Assembly (NCBI GenBank): GCA_902805735.1
Contig: CADCTW010000001.1
Coordinates: forward strand, 85,213-149,212
DNA from: an uncultured Gemmatimonadota bacterium
Lineage (GTDB): Bacteria; Gemmatimonadota; Gemmatimonadetes; Longimicrobiales; Longimicrobiaceae
Direction of reading: 5' to 3'
Length of the DNA stretch: 64,000 nucleotides
The notes under the pieces were generated by a model. It was not told the origin of the DNA, made no database searches, and worked only from the letters and a program-made list of their open reading frames with translations. A program made the position numbers and the translations under genes. Numbering within the stretch: position 1 is the stretch's first letter; each line of letters begins with the position of its first letter. This document shows, piece by piece, positions 34,798 to 45,067 of the stretch.

Positions 34798-35694
34798 CTA
34801 CCGCGACTCCCTCCCGCCCGGCCGCTGCAGCGTGATGCGCCCGTTGCCCGTGGAGATGCGCAGCGTGCCCCCGCCCCCGCCGATGGTGCCGCGAAGGCGG
34901 TGGGAGGTGATGCGGCCGCTCGTCCGCACCTCGAAGTCGCTGTGGATGGAGCCGCTCCCCGTGCTGGCGTCCAGCTCCGCGCCGAAGTTCTCCGGGAGAA
35001 CCAGGGTGACGCTCCCGTTGCCGCTGCTGAAGCGCATGTTCCCCGCGGAGGGCACGGAGGCCATCGACACGCGGATGTCGCCGTTGCCGCTGGACGCGGT
35101 CACGGGCCCGGCCGCGGTGGAGACGTCGATGCGCCCGTTCCCCGAGGACGCGTTCACGGCCGAGCGCGCGCCCGCTACACGCACGGTCCCGTTCCCGGTG
35201 GACGCGCGCACCTCCGTGGCGCCCGCATCCACCCGCACGTCGCCGTTGCCGGTGGAGGCGCGCACCGCGGCCGTGGCTCCCGACACCGCCACGTCGCCCG
35301 TGCCGCTGCTGGCGCCGATCACCACGCCGGCCGGAAGCTCCACCGTGAAGTCCGCCCGCGCGCGGCGGCTGCCGTCGTTGTTGGAGTTACGGATGCCGTT
35401 CGGCGTGCAGGTGGCGTCGTCGGTGATCAGGGCGCAGATGGTCACGTCCTGGCCCTCGCGCACCAGCTCGAAGCGAACCTCTCCGCGCGCGCCGTTCGGC
35501 CGGCGCACCTGCCCGCGCACGCGCGCCGTGGAGCCCTGCGCGCGCGTCACGTTGACGTCGCCCCCGCTGGTGGCGACGCGCAGCGTGGCGCCCGCCGGGA
35601 GGGTGCCGTTCCAATCGTAGCGGTCCTGCTGCGCCGCTGCCTGGGTGCCCGCCGCAACGATGGCGGCCAGGACGAGGAGGGGGATCTTCTTCAC
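34798..35694 (-). CDS. Secreted DUF4097-like beta-helix protein
   Basis: 298 residues from GTG 35694, with GGAG eight bases before it. Signal peptide (KKIPLLVLAAIVAAGTQAAA). The mature chain is a series of about 20-residue strands with Gly-Asn turns (GASSGTGDVAVSGATAAVRASTGNGDVRVDAGATEVRASTGNGTVRVAG and so on), the pattern of DUF4097/adhesin-like right-handed beta-solenoids. Located at the 3' side of the permease operon but separated from it by a 375-bp MITE, so co-transcription is uncertain. Likely an envelope or surface protein. Confidence 0.85.
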   Translation of the reverse strand: MKKIPLLVLAAIVAAGTQAAAQQDRYDWNGTLPAGATLRVATSGGDVNVTRAQGSTARVRGQVRRPNGARGEVRFELVREGQDVTICALITDDATCTPNGIRNSNNDGSRRARADFTVELPAGVVIGASSGTGDVAVSGATAAVRASTGNGDVRVDAGATEVRASTGNGTVRVAGARSAVNASSGNGRIDVSTAAGPVTASSGNGDIRVSMASVPSAGNMRFSSGNGSVTLVLPENFGAELDASTGSGSIHSDFEVRTSGRITSHRLRGTIGGGGGTLRISTGNGRITLQRPGGRESR

Positions 35695-35732
35695 GGGTGG
35701 GCTCCAGATGGTTTGGTTGATGGTGCAGGGGG

Positions 35733-36103
35733 GGGCCTCACCCCCCCGACCCCCCTCCCCCAAACTGCTGGGGGAGGGGGGCGATTTCCACGGGGCGGTG
35801 CAACGTGGGGAGGCCCTCCCCCCCCGCTCTTCCGATAACGGGAGAGGGGGCGATTTCCAGCCGTTCTCGCGGGGCGCCCGGAGCGTGCGGTCCGCGGTTC
35901 TGGCCGGCGGCGAGCCGGTTCACGGACGGCACGGGCGGCCACCGCGGGGCTGCCCCTGCCGATACATCTGCGCGTCCGCCGCCGTGCGACGAGCCGCGCC
36001 CCTGGATCTGCGTTCGGCAGGGGCCCGCCACAGCGCACCGCCCCGTAGAAATCGCCCCCCTCCCCCAGCGGTTTGGGGGAGGGGGGTCGGGGGGGTGAGG
36101 GCC
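35733..36103. repeat. MITE-like C/G-rich element, long form
   Basis: The largest copy (about 370 bp) fills the gap between the permease and the DUF4097-like gene. Outer ends GGGCCTCACCCCCCCGACCC and its inverse; inner hairpins with loops AAACTGCT, CGATAACG and CGGTTT, each followed by the phrase GGCGATTTCCA. No coding potential supported. Confidence 0.7.
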
Positions 36104-36104
36104 C

Positions 36105-38543
36105 TCACTCCGAGCGCAACGCGGCCATGGGGTCCACGCGGGCGGCGCGGCGGGCGGGGATCCAGCTCGCAAAGGCGGCGCTGGCGGCGAGCACCGCCAC
36201 GGCGGCGCCGAAAGAGAGGGGATCCACCGGCTCCACCGCGTACAGGACGGCGCCGATCAGGTGCGTGGTGGCGGCGGCGCCCGCGAGGCCCAGCACCACC
36301 CCCGCCATCGCCAGCCCCACCCCCTGCCTCAGCACCAGCGCCACGATGCGCGCCGGCGCCGCCCCCAGCGCCGCGCGGATGCCCATCTCGCGCGTGCGCT
36401 GGCTGATGGAGTACGAGACGACGCCGTACAGCCCCACCGCCGCCAGCAGCAGCGTGAGCCCGCCGAACACGGTGAAGAAGGTGGCGACCCAGCGCGCCTG
36501 CGCCATGGAGCCCGCCACGTTCGCCGCCAGCGGCTTCACCTCTGGCGCGGGGAGGCCGGGGGTGGCCGCGGCCAGCGCGCGGCGCACGGGCCCCACCAGC
36601 GCGCGCGGGTCGCCGGAGGTGCGCACGTGCAGCGTGGGGGCCGCGTTGGCGTCGAACGGGAAGCGCATGTAGAAGGTGGGCTCCGCCGCGGCGCCCATGG
36701 ACGCCGCGCGCACGTCGCCCACCACGCCGGCCACGGTGAGCCAGTCGTCGCCGTTGCGGATGCGGCGGCCCACGGGGTCGCGGCCGGGCCAGAAGCGCGC
36801 TGCGAAGGTGCGGTTCACCAGCACGTGCCGCCGGTCGTCCCCCGGAAGGCCGGCGAAGGCGCGGCCCCGCAGCAGGGGGATGCCCAGCGTGCCGAGATAC
36901 GCGTCGTCCACAACCATCGCGTCGGCCGACGCCAGCTCCTCGCCGGGGGGTGGCGTGTAGCCCTCCACCTCGAAGCCGTAGCGGTACGTCATCCCCGACA
37001 TCGGGGCCAGGGACGCGAAGCTGGCGCCGCTCACGCCGGGGAGGGCGCGCACGGAGCGCAGCACCTCGTCCACCCGCTGCGGCGACGGGGGATCGAAGAC
37101 GGTGCCGCCGGGGGGCGCGAGGTCCAGCTGCGCCACCAGCAGGTTTTCGTACTCGAAGCCGGGGTCGACGCGGCTCAGCTTCTCCAGCGAGCGGAGCACG
37201 AGGCCCGTCGCCGCCACCAGCACCAGCGACACCGCCACCTGCCCCACCACGAGCAGACGCTGCACGGGGGAGCGGCGGGTGCCGCCGCGCGCGCCGCCGT
37301 CGCGCAGCCCGGCCACCAGGTCGCGCGTGGCGGAGCCCGCGGCGGGCACCATCCCGAACGCGACCCCCGCCAGCAGCGAGAGCGTGAAGGTGAAGGCCAG
37401 CACGCGCAGGTCCAGCGCGGGGGAGAACTGCGCCACGCGGGGGATGCGCGCCGCCAGCGCCACCCCGCCCCAGGCGAGCACCGCCCCGGCCGCCCCGCCC
37501 AGCAGCGCCAGCAACACGCTCTCTGCCAGGATCTGGCGGGCGATCTGCCCCCGCCCCGCCCCCATCGCCAGGCGGATGGAGATCTCGCGGCGGCGCCCCG
37601 CGGCGCGGGCCAGGAGGAGGTTGGCCACGTTGGCGCACGCCGCCAGCAGGACCAGCGCGACGACGCCCATCAGCAGCGCGGCCACGCTGGCCGCTTTCGG
37701 CCGCTCCTCGGCGGGCATCGTGAGCTCGGCCATGGTGCGGGAGGGCACCACGCGCGACAGCCGGTTGGCGTGGCTGTGGGGATACGCGGCGGCCAGGCGC
37801 CGGTCCGTCAGCTCCACCTCGGCCTGTGCGCGCTCCATGGCGACGCCGGGGCGCAGCCGCCCCACCACCTGCGCCCAGCTCGCGTTGCGCCCGCCGAGCC
37901 GGTTTCCCACCGTGTCCAGCAGGGCGGCGCGGGTGTGCATCGGCACCCACACCTGCGGCCCGCCCATGGCGCGGAAGAGCGCGCCGGAGCCCGCCACGCC
38001 CACGACGGTGAAGCGGTGCTTCTCCAGCGTGATCGTCGTTCCCACCGCGCGCGGGTCGGCACCCATGCGGCTGCGCCAGAACTCCTCGCTCACCACCGGC
38101 ACGGTCGCCGGGTCCGACGCGCGGTCGTCGGAGGGGAGGAGGGTGCGGCCGTGGAGGGCGCGCACGCCCAGCACCCCGAAGTACTCGCCCGTGACGCTGG
38201 CGCCCGGCACGCGCCGCGGCTCGCGCCCGCCCAGCACGAACGACCGCGACTCGTACGCCGCCAGCCCCGCGAACGCCCGGTCCCGGGCCCGGTGCTCCAG
38301 GTAGTCCGGGAACGACCAGGCGTACATGTACTGCAGCTCGCCTGTCGCCGGATTGCGGTTGAACGGGTGAAGCTGCACCAGCGCGCCGGGGTCCTCCACC
38401 GGCAGGGGCCGGAGGAGGAGGGCGTGCACCACGCTGAACGCGGCGGTGTTGGCCCCGATCCCCAGCGCCAGGGTGAGCACCGCCGCGGCGGTGAACCCGG
38501 GCGCGTTCCGCAGGGAGCGTAGGGCGTAGCGCAGCTTTGGCAC
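36105..38543 (-). CDS. ADOP-type ABC permease (MacB_PCD/FtsX) 1
   Basis: 812 residues. Duplicated permease: N-terminal TM helix ([39 protein letters not shown]), periplasmic MacB_PCD domain, four TM helices, then a second TM-PCD-TM half ending GVDPM-like [15 protein letters not shown]. This is the acidobacterial-duplicated-orphan-permease architecture. It starts 4 bp after the upstream permease, so the two are translated together. ADOP proteins are thought to be MacB-like mechanotransmitters or exporters; substrate unknown. Confidence 0.93.
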   Translation of the reverse strand: MPKLRYALRSLRNAPGFTAAAVLTLALGIGANTAAFSVVHALLLRPLPVEDPGALVQLHPFNRNPATGELQYMYAWSFPDYLEHRARDRAFAGLAAYESRSFVLGGREPRRVPGASVTGEYFGVLGVRALHGRTLLPSDDRASDPATVPVVSEEFWRSRMGADPRAVGTTITLEKHRFTVVGVAGSGALFRAMGGPQVWVPMHTRAALLDTVGNRLGGRNASWAQVVGRLRPGVAMERAQAEVELTDRRLAAAYPHSHANRLSRVVPSRTMAELTMPAEERPKAASVAALLMGVVALVLLAACANVANLLLARAAGRRREISIRLAMGAGRGQIARQILAESVLLALLGGAAGAVLAWGGVALAARIPRVAQFSPALDLRVLAFTFTLSLLAGVAFGMVPAAGSATRDLVAGLRDGGARGGTRRSPVQRLLVVGQVAVSLVLVAATGLVLRSLEKLSRVDPGFEYENLLVAQLDLAPPGGTVFDPPSPQRVDEVLRSVRALPGVSGASFASLAPMSGMTYRYGFEVEGYTPPPGEELASADAMVVDDAYLGTLGIPLLRGRAFAGLPGDDRRHVLVNRTFAARFWPGRDPVGRRIRNGDDWLTVAGVVGDVRAASMGAAAEPTFYMRFPFDANAAPTLHVRTSGDPRALVGPVRRALAAATPGLPAPEVKPLAANVAGSMAQARWVATFFTVFGGLTLLLAAVGLYGVVSYSISQRTREMGIRAALGAAPARIVALVLRQGVGLAMAGVVLGLAGAAATTHLIGAVLYAVEPVDPLSFGAAVAVLAASAAFASWIPARRAARVDPMAALRSE

Positions 38544-38547
38544 GGTT

Positions 38548-40938
38548 CTACTCCGAGCGCAGGGCGACCATGGGGTCCACCCGCGCGGCGCGCCGGGCGG
38601 GGAGGTACGACGCCAGCAGGGCCACTCCGCCCAGGATCGCCGCCACCAGCCCGAAGGAGAGCGGGTCGCCGGGGCTGACGCCGGAGAGCATCCCCGCCAT
38701 CACGCGGGTGACGGCGAAGGCGCCCGCCAGCCCCAGCCCCACCCCCAGCGACGCCGTGGCCAGCCCCTGGCCGACAACCATGCGCAGGACCCCTTCGGCG
38801 CGCGCTCCCAGCGCCATCCGCACCCCGATTTCGTGCGTGCGCTGGGACACGGCGTACGCCATCATCGCGTACACCCCCGTGACGGCCAGGAGGAGGGCGA
38901 TCAGCGCGAACGAGGTGAACATCCCCCCGAACAGGCGCTGCTGCCAGAGCGAGCGCGACGCCAGCTCGCCCATGGTGTTCAGCTTCACGGGCACGGTGGG
39001 GTCGATGGCGCGGACGATCTCGCGCACGGCCCCGGCCGCGCCGGCGGGGTCGCCCGCCGTGCGCACCACCAGCGACACGTTGCTCCCCGCGTCCTCGCCC
39101 ATGGGGAGATAGACCTGCGGGCGCGGCGCTTCGCCGGTGTTGCGGGCGTGGATGTCGCCCGCCACGCCGACGATGGTGCTCCACGGGCCGCCCAGCGTGA
39201 TGCGCCGCCCCAGCGGGCTCTCGCCCGGGAAGAGGCGCCCGGCGAGCGTGCGGCTCACCACGACGACCGGCGCGCCCCGCGCCGCCTCGTCCGCGGTGAT
39301 GGGACGCCCGGAGACCACGGGCACCCCCATCGCCTCGAAGAACCCTTCCGTGACCTCGCGCCGCTCCGCGTTGATGCGGTCCCCTGGGGCGATGGTGCGC
39401 CCCTCCACGTCCACCGCGGAGGTGTTGACGCCGCCGCCCATGGGGAGCGCGCTGACCAGTGCCGCCGAGCGGACGCCGGGAAGGGCGCGCGTGCGCTCCA
39501 GCGCCTGCCGGTAGAAGACGGCGCGAGCGGTGCCCTCCTTGTAGCGGTCGCCGCCCGTGGTCATCTGCGCCGCCAGCGCGCCCTCGGCGCGGAAGCCGGG
39601 GCTGGCGGTGCGCAGGTGGAGGAAGGAGCGGATCATCAGCGTGGCGCCCACCAGCAGCACCACGGCCAGCGCCAGCTCGCCCACCACGAGCGCGCGGTGC
39701 AGCCGGGCGCGGCGCGCGCCCGTGGTGGAGCCGCGCCCCCCGTCGCGCAGGGTGGCCTGCAGGTCGCCGCCGGTGGCGCGCAGCGCGGGGGCCAGCCCGA
39801 AGAGCACCCCCGTTCCCACCGAGACGCCGAGGACGAAGAGGAGGACGTTGCGGTCGATGTCGAACACCATCCAGAGCGGCGGCTGGAAGGGGAAGGCGGT
39901 GAGGATCAGCCGCAGCCCGCCCATGGCGAACAGGATCCCCAGCGCGCCCCCCAGCAGCGCCACCATCACGCTCTCGGTGAGAAGCTGGCGCACCAGGCGG
40001 CCGCGCCCCGCGCCCATGGCCACGCGCACGGCGATCTCGCGGCGGCGCGCGGCGGCGCCGGCCAGCAGCAGGTTGGCGACGTTGGCGCAGGCGATCAGGA
40101 GCACGAAGGCCACCGCCCCCAGCATCACCCACAGCGCGCTCCCCGCCGGCCCCGCCCAGTGCTCGCGGAAGTCCACGGCGCGCACCCCCATCCCGTCGTT
40201 GGTCTCGGGAAAGCGCCGCGTCTGTTCCTGGGAGAACGCGGTCAGCTCCGCCTGCGCCTGCTGCAGCGACACCCCGCTCTTCAGCCGCCCCACCGCGCTC
40301 AGGTAGCGCGAGCCGCGGTCGGGCGAGCTGGGCCGGGTCATGGGCACCCAGAACGTCTGGTTGTCCGGGAAGCCGAAGTTCTCCGGCATCACCCCAACCA
40401 CCGTGTGCGGCGCGCCGTCCAGCCGGATGGTGGTGCCCACGATGCGCGGGTTGCGCTGGAAGCGGCGCTCCCACTCCTGGTGCGACAGGATCACGGTGGC
40501 GCTGCGTGCCTCCGCCCCGTCCGCCGCCGCGAACACGCGCCCCATCGCGGCGCGCGCGCCCAGCATGGAGAAGAGGTTGGGCGTGATGACCTCCACGTCC
40601 ACCTGCTCCGGATCGGTGCCCGCGGCGCCCAGGATCATCCGGTCTTCGTAGTACGCGCCCACCTCGTGGAAGGCGCGGGTGCTGGCCCGCAGGTCTTCGA
40701 AGTCCGGGTACGAAAGCGACGACTCGCCCCCGCTGCGCACGTTGACGGCGTTCAGCGCGGCCAGCCCCTGCGTGTTGATGTACGGCGGCGGCCGCAGCGC
40801 GATCGCGTTGACCACGCTGAAGACGGTGGTGTTGATCCCGATCCCCAGCGCCAGCGTGAGTACGGCCACCAGCGCAAACCCCGGGCTCCGGCCGAGGGTG
40901 CGCAGGGCATAGCGGAGGTCCTGCAGGAGGTTGGGCAT
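38548..40938 (-). CDS. ADOP-type ABC permease 2
   Basis: 796 residues with the same two-half MacB_PCD/FtsX layout as its neighbour. Start [45 protein letters not shown]; the end [15 protein letters not shown] is conserved between copies. It is the first permease after the ATPase gene (295-bp gap containing a MITE) and is followed within 4 bp by ADOP 1. The two permeases have diverged and may form a heteromeric pair. Confidence 0.93.
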   Translation of the reverse strand: MPNLLQDLRYALRTLGRSPGFALVAVLTLALGIGINTTVFSVVNAIALRPPPYINTQGLAALNAVNVRSGGESSLSYPDFEDLRASTRAFHEVGAYYEDRMILGAAGTDPEQVDVEVITPNLFSMLGARAAMGRVFAAADGAEARSATVILSHQEWERRFQRNPRIVGTTIRLDGAPHTVVGVMPENFGFPDNQTFWVPMTRPSSPDRGSRYLSAVGRLKSGVSLQQAQAELTAFSQEQTRRFPETNDGMGVRAVDFREHWAGPAGSALWVMLGAVAFVLLIACANVANLLLAGAAARRREIAVRVAMGAGRGRLVRQLLTESVMVALLGGALGILFAMGGLRLILTAFPFQPPLWMVFDIDRNVLLFVLGVSVGTGVLFGLAPALRATGGDLQATLRDGGRGSTTGARRARLHRALVVGELALAVVLLVGATLMIRSFLHLRTASPGFRAEGALAAQMTTGGDRYKEGTARAVFYRQALERTRALPGVRSAALVSALPMGGGVNTSAVDVEGRTIAPGDRINAERREVTEGFFEAMGVPVVSGRPITADEAARGAPVVVVSRTLAGRLFPGESPLGRRITLGGPWSTIVGVAGDIHARNTGEAPRPQVYLPMGEDAGSNVSLVVRTAGDPAGAAGAVREIVRAIDPTVPVKLNTMGELASRSLWQQRLFGGMFTSFALIALLLAVTGVYAMMAYAVSQRTHEIGVRMALGARAEGVLRMVVGQGLATASLGVGLGLAGAFAVTRVMAGMLSGVSPGDPLSFGLVAAILGGVALLASYLPARRAARVDPMVALRSE

Positions 40939-41024
40939 CGGGGAATGGAGTGAAGGTTCTGGGTTGGGAAGTGCGTTGGTGCGTTGAAAGGCTCGGCGGC
41001 GAGGGGTCGGTGCAAGCCGACAGA

Positions 41025-41206
41025 GGCCCTCACCTCCCGACCTCCTCCCCCAAACAGCTGGGGGAGGAGGCGATTTCCACGGCGGTGTGCGACAAGGCGG
41101 CCCCTATGCGCCCGCAGCCCCCGTGATGCCTGGCCGCGGCTGGATGGGTGGAGTGCGCCCCCCTCCCCCGTTGTTTGGGGGAGCAGGGGTCGGGGGGGTG
41201 AGGGCC
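41025..41206. repeat. MITE-like C/G-rich element
   Basis: Sits between the ATPase stop and ADOP 2. Outer ends GGCCCTCACCTCCCGACC and GGTCGGGGGGGTGAGGGCC; hairpins with loops AAACAGCT and GTTGTTT. Shares its core GGCCGCGGCTGGATGG with the copy at 24.4 kb. Confidence 0.7.
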
Positions 41207-41232
41207 CCGCCGCGGCACGCACGCCGTTCCGG

Positions 41233-41910
41233 TCACGCCGCGGCCCGCTCGCTCACCACCCACCCGTCCGCCAGCTCGATCACCCGGTCTCCGGCGGCGG
41301 CGTTGGCCTCGGAGTGGGTCACCTGGATGATGGTGGTGCCGCCGCGGTTGAGCGCGCGAAACAGCTCCATGATCTCGCGCCCCTGCGACGAGTGGAGGTT
41401 GCCCGTGGGCTCGTCGGCCAGGATCACGCTGGGCTCGGCGATGATGGCGCGCGCGATCCCCACGAGCTGCTGCTGGCCGCCGGAAAGCTGGCCGGGGTAC
41501 AGGTCCTTTTTGCCGACCATCTGGAAGCGGTCCAGCGTGTCCGCCACGCGGGCCGCGCGCTCCTTGCGCGGCACGTCGCGGTACGAGAGCGGCACCTCCA
41601 GGTTCTCGGCCACCGTGAGGTCGTCCAGCAGGTGATACTGCTGGAAGACGAAGCCCACGTGGCGCCGGCCGAGCGCGGCGCGGTCCTTGGGCTTCATGGC
41701 GTGCACGGGCTCGCCGCCGAACCAGTACTCGCCGCTCCACGCCGCGTCGAACATGCCCAGGATGGCGAGCAGGGTGGACTTGCCGGCGCCCGAGGGCCCG
41801 GTCACGGACACGAACTCGCCCGCGGCGACGTCCAGGTTGACGCTGCGGAGCACGTAGTTCTTGCCGGTCCCCGCGGGGAAGGACTTTTCGACGTTGCGGA
41901 GGCGGATCAT
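41233..41910 (-). CDS. ABC transporter ATPase (MacB/LolD-like)
   Basis: 225 residues from ATG 41910. Walker A GPSGAGKST, Q-loop FQQYHLLDDLTV, signature LSGGQQQ, Walker B VILADEPTGNL and the H-switch THSEANA are present. Similar in size and motif style to LolD/MacB ATPases. It heads the operon with ADOP 2 and ADOP 1 and powers one or both. A candidate sigma-54 promoter and upstream element lie 60-170 bp before the start. Confidence 0.94.
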   Translation of the reverse strand: MIRLRNVEKSFPAGTGKNYVLRSVNLDVAAGEFVSVTGPSGAGKSTLLAILGMFDAAWSGEYWFGGEPVHAMKPKDRAALGRRHVGFVFQQYHLLDDLTVAENLEVPLSYRDVPRKERAARVADTLDRFQMVGKKDLYPGQLSGGQQQLVGIARAIIAEPSVILADEPTGNLHSSQGREIMELFRALNRGGTTIIQVTHSEANAAAGDRVIELADGWVVSERAAA

Positions 41911-41971
41911 GTGGGCGCGGATGTGGGGGAATCGCTGCGGGCCGGACCATCGCCCGGACGCCCCCCTTAGA

Positions 41972-41986
41972 GCGACACCCATGCCG
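41972..41986 (-). promoter_or_regulatory. Candidate sigma-54 (-24/-12) promoter of the ATPase-ADOP operon
   Basis: Reading leftward: CGGCATGGGTGTCGC, against consensus TGGCACGNNNNTTGC. The invariant GG and GC and their 10-bp spacing are kept, with three other mismatches. It lies 62 bp before the ATPase start. Confidence 0.5.
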
Positions 41987-42046
41987 GTCCGCAACTCGTT
42001 ACTCCGCAAATAGTTATATCGAAAGAAGGACGCTCGCATGTTCATC

Positions 42047-42077
42047 GCTGGGAAAGCGCCGTCCCAAAAACGGACAC
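42047..42077. promoter_or_regulatory. Upstream element copy A (enhancer-like)
   Basis: GCTGGGAAA, five bases, GTCCCAAAA, one base, CGGACAC: 26 of 31 bases identical to copy B at 50334. It lies about 60 bp above the candidate -24 box and abuts the next palindrome. Inferred binding site of a sigma-54 activator. Confidence 0.6.
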
Positions 42078-42139
42078 TCACACAGAGACACAGAGGCACA
42101 GAGAAGAACCAATCTCTGTGCCTCTGTGTCTCTGTGTGA
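42078..42139. repeat. Gene-end palindrome, complete copy
   Basis: Complete copy two bases before the amidohydrolase stop codon, directly touching the upstream element. Confidence 0.95.
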
Positions 42140-42141
42140 GC

Positions 42142-43479
42142 CTACTGCGCCAACAGCCGATCCAGAGCGGCCCGGTCCAGGTAGCGGCCGTTGAGCACCA
42201 CCGCCGCGATCCTGCGGGTGTTGCGGATGTCTTCCAGGGGATTGGCGTCGAGGAGCACCAGGTCGGCCACCTTGCCGGCGCGCACCACGCCGAGCGAGTC
42301 CGCCATCCCCAGGAACGCGGCCGGGCGGACCGTGGCGGCGCGCAGGGCCTGGAGCGGGGTGAGCCCGCCCTCGGCCACCAGCAGGGCCAGCTCCTCGTGC
42401 GTGGCGAAGCCGGGGACCACCAGCGGCGCGCCCCCGTCGCTCCCCACCATCACCACCACGCCCGCGTCCTGCAGCTCGCGCACGTTGCGGCGGTCGGCGC
42501 GGGCCAGGGCGCTCCAGTCCTGCGGCGTCTCGTAGCGGCGGGTCTTCGCCTCGTCGCGCCAGCGGCGGCTCACCTCGGGGGGCACGTAGCGGAGGTTGGG
42601 ACCGGATGCGGCGTCCAGGGCGAACATCAGCGCGTCGCCGGTCAGCTCGCGCCCGCGCCACGTCACCAGCGTGGGGACGATGGCCGTCCCGTTCGCGGCG
42701 AGCTGGCGGAAGAGCGAGTCGCGCCCCGCCGCCGACCCGCCGAGCGCGGGGAAGAAGCCGTGCTCGAAGCTCCTCATCCCGGCCGCGGATGCTTCGGCGG
42801 GGGAGAGGCCGCGGTGGATGTGCGCGTACACGGGAAGCCCGCGCTCCCTGGCCCGGCTCATCAGCGCGCGCAGCACCTCCAGCGCGGGGTAGTTGCGCAC
42901 CTTCACGTGGTCGGCGCCGAGGGCGGCCACCGAGTCCACCCACCGCACCGCCTCCTCCGCCGACGCGGGCCCGTAGCGCTGGTCCAGCCACGCGGTGGGC
43001 TGCCCTTCGCGCTCCTGCATCCGCCGCACGGCGCGGAGCCACTCCGGGCTTTCCACGATCGGCGCGGCGATCTTCATCCGCGGCCCCGTGCGCAGCCCCG
43101 CCGCGATGCTGTCGCGCCACGCCCTGGTCCTGGCGAAGTCGTGCGCCCCCATGTCGCGGATGCTCGTAACCCCGTTCGCGGCGTAGAGCAGGAGCGCCGC
43201 CGCGCCGTTGAGCTCCACGTGCGTGTGCATGTCCCACAGTCCCGGGATCATGTACTTCCCCCGCGCATCCACCACCCGCGCCCGCGCCGGCACGGGTCCG
43301 GACCCCATCCTCACGATCCGGTTCCCCCTCACCACCACCGTCTGTTCCGGCAGCACCCGCCCACCCTCCACATCCACCACCGCCACGCGCGTGAACGCCA
43401 GCGACTCCGTCGCCGGCACGGGCGCCTTGCTCGTCCCGCACGCCGCCAGGAACGCCAGCAGAATCGTCGGTATACGCAT
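42142..43479 (-). CDS. Lipoprotein amidohydrolase (imidazolonepropionase-like)
   Basis: 445 residues. Signal with lipobox-like AFLAACGTS. Metal-dependent hydrolase motifs: DMHTHVEL, carboxylated-Lys site DHVKVRNYP, HIHRG, SFEHG and GSDGG, as in family 38-like amidohydrolases; the C-terminal GKVADLVLLDANPLEDIRNT closes the composite domain. Periplasmic, with unknown cyclic amide or ester substrate. It lies downstream of the IS110 transposase on the same strand, only 61 bp away, so its own promoter may have been displaced by the element. Confidence 0.9.
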   Translation of the reverse strand: MRIPTILLAFLAACGTSKAPVPATESLAFTRVAVVDVEGGRVLPEQTVVVRGNRIVRMGSGPVPARARVVDARGKYMIPGLWDMHTHVELNGAAALLLYAANGVTSIRDMGAHDFARTRAWRDSIAAGLRTGPRMKIAAPIVESPEWLRAVRRMQEREGQPTAWLDQRYGPASAEEAVRWVDSVAALGADHVKVRNYPALEVLRALMSRARERGLPVYAHIHRGLSPAEASAAGMRSFEHGFFPALGGSAAGRDSLFRQLAANGTAIVPTLVTWRGRELTGDALMFALDAASGPNLRYVPPEVSRRWRDEAKTRRYETPQDWSALARADRRNVRELQDAGVVVMVGSDGGAPLVVPGFATHEELALLVAEGGLTPLQALRAATVRPAAFLGMADSLGVVRAGKVADLVLLDANPLEDIRNTRRIAAVVLNGRYLDRAALDRLLAQ

Positions 43480-43539
43480 GCGCGGATGGGGCTGAGAGGT
43501 TGAAGATGGGCCTGATAAGAAACAAAACGGCGGTGCCTG

Positions 43540-44763
43540 TCAGGCCGCGGTCCGGAGTTGGACATCGTAGCCGAGGCTCTGGAGGCGACGTACGAGCTGG
43601 TACGCACCACGGTCACGGTTGCGCCGCTGAAAGAAGTCGGCTCCGAGATCCTGGTAGTCGGTGTCTCGCTGGAGCATGTGGTACGCTGCGGTGAGCATAC
43701 TCGCCGCTACGGCTATGATGGCTTTCTTGGAGCCGCGCCGTGCCTTGATGCGGTGGAACTGCGCCCGCGCGTAGCTGTCCTTCTTCTTGACCGCGGCCCA
43801 GGCGGCCTGCACGAGGGTGGTCTTGAGCCAGCGCTGGCGTTTGGTGCGCGTGCTCCCGCGCTTGCCGGCACTCTCGTTCTGCCCTGGGCAGAGACCGGCC
43901 CAGGAGAGCAGGTGGCCGGCCGTGGGGAAGGTGCTCAGCTCGGCGCCGGTCTCTGCCACGATCACGGCGGCCGCCGTGTCGCTGACTCCCGGGATGGTCA
44001 CGAGGTGCTCGACGGAGCGGCGAAAGGGGGCCAATGCCTCCTCGATCCGCCCCTCCAGAGCGGAAACTGCGGAGTCAAGCGCATCGACCTGGCTCAGGTG
44101 CAGGCGCAGGAGGAACCGGTGGTGCTCCGTGACGCGGCCGGTCAGCGCTTCGACCAGAGTGGCGCGGCTGGCCCTGACGCGCGGATGGGCTAGGTCGGCC
44201 AGCTGGGCGGGATCCCACTGACCGCGGGCAAGCGCCTCCAGCATCGCGCGCCCGCTCTGGCCCAGCAGGTCGGTGATGACGCTCGCGAGCTTGAGGTTGG
44301 CGTCTTCGAGCACCTTCTGCAGGCGCTGCACGTGCTGACCCCGTTCGCGCACCAGCTGCTTGCGCGTGCGCGTCAGGTCTCGCAGCTCCTGGACAGGTGC
44401 GGGCGGAACGAAGCTGGAGCGGATCAGCCCGTGGGCGAGCAGATCAGCGATCCATTCCGCGTCGCGCACGTCGCTCTTGCGGCCGGGCACGTTCTTGATC
44501 TGCCGCGCATTGGCCAAGATCAGATCGAAGTGGCCCGCCAGCAGGTGCCAGACCGGCTTCCAGTACACGCCCGTGGCTTCGAGCGCCACGTGCGTGACCG
44601 CCTCGGCCTGGAGCCACTCCACGAGAACCAGAATCTGGGGCGTGGTGGTGCCAAAGGTGCGTACCTCGCGCCGGACGGAGCTGCCCTGGCTAACGCGGAC
44701 ACAGGCGACCACCGTATCCTTGTGCACGTCCAGCCCGGCACAGCGGGGATGAAGCACTTCCAT
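43540..44763 (-). CDS. IS110-family transposase
   Basis: 407 residues from ATG 44763. The N-terminal RuvC-like DEDD domain shows Asp12 (AGLDVHKD), Glu62 (VALEATGVYW) and Asp98/Asp101 (RKSDVRDAEW); the C-terminal Tnp_20 domain has the helix-hairpin-helix IPGVSDTAAAVIVAETG and the serine-containing LLSWAGLCPGQNESAGKR. Both catalytic halves look intact. IS110 recombinases use an RNA (bridge RNA) made from non-coding DNA of the element to choose donor and target. The in-frame 57 codons upstream of the ATG are not used, as they look non-coding. Confidence 0.95.
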   Translation of the reverse strand: MEVLHPRCAGLDVHKDTVVACVRVSQGSSVRREVRTFGTTTPQILVLVEWLQAEAVTHVALEATGVYWKPVWHLLAGHFDLILANARQIKNVPGRKSDVRDAEWIADLLAHGLIRSSFVPPAPVQELRDLTRTRKQLVRERGQHVQRLQKVLEDANLKLASVITDLLGQSGRAMLEALARGQWDPAQLADLAHPRVRASRATLVEALTGRVTEHHRFLLRLHLSQVDALDSAVSALEGRIEEALAPFRRSVEHLVTIPGVSDTAAAVIVAETGAELSTFPTAGHLLSWAGLCPGQNESAGKRGSTRTKRQRWLKTTLVQAAWAAVKKKDSYARAQFHRIKARRGSKKAIIAVAASMLTAAYHMLQRDTDYQDLGADFFQRRNRDRGAYQLVRRLQSLGYDVQLRTAA

Positions 44764-44950
44764 AAGAGAGACCTCCCGCAAGGGTGACTGCGGTGTGCCG
44801 GCGAGAGCCCTCGAAGACGCGAAATCTGATAGGCGCGCTCTTGGCAGCAGTCCAGGGTGCTCCGGAGGGCTCCGGGTCCGACTCACACACGGGCTGGGGG
44901 CACCAATGACCAGCCGACCTCCGCACCGGCACATCGCCCCTTATCTATGC
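44764..44950 (-). ncRNA. Possible IS110 bridge RNA region
   Basis: In IS110-group elements the guide RNA is encoded before the transposase. Here about 190 bp upstream lack a gene and contain self-complementary stretches (CCGGAGGGCTCCGG; GCCGACCTCCGCACCGGC). The RNA itself cannot be shown from sequence alone. Confidence 0.35.
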
Positions 44951-44996
44951 CGCGCCCCCGTTTCATGCGCCAGGGTCGGCGCAGCCGGTGGAAGAC

Positions 44997-45059
44997 TCAC
45001 ACAGAGACACAGAGACACAGAGAATTAGCTTTTCTCTGTGTCTCTGTGTCTCTGTGTGA
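44997..45059. repeat. Gene-end palindrome, variant arms
   Basis: Arms read GACACAGAGACACAGAG in place of GGCACAGAG, with matching changes on the other side, so the stem remains perfect: a compensated variant. Confidence 0.95.
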
Positions 45060-45067
45060 GACTGCTG

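Larger units (their letters stand above)
43500..44960 (-). mobile_element. IS110-family insertion sequence (ends approximate)
   Basis: A single DEDD transposase gene with long flanking non-coding DNA and no terminal inverted repeats, as expected for IS110. The exact ends cannot be fixed; they lie between the amidohydrolase start (43479) and the palindrome at 44997. Base composition of the coding part is slightly lower in G/C third positions than the neighbours, consistent with transfer. Confidence 0.8.

Noticed and set aside
35920..37950. Long open frame of about 676 codons antisense-phase within the ADOP 1 region
   Set aside because: Low-complexity Gly/Ala/Arg composition typical of shadow frames in high-GC DNA; ADOP 1 in the other phase has clear family motifs.
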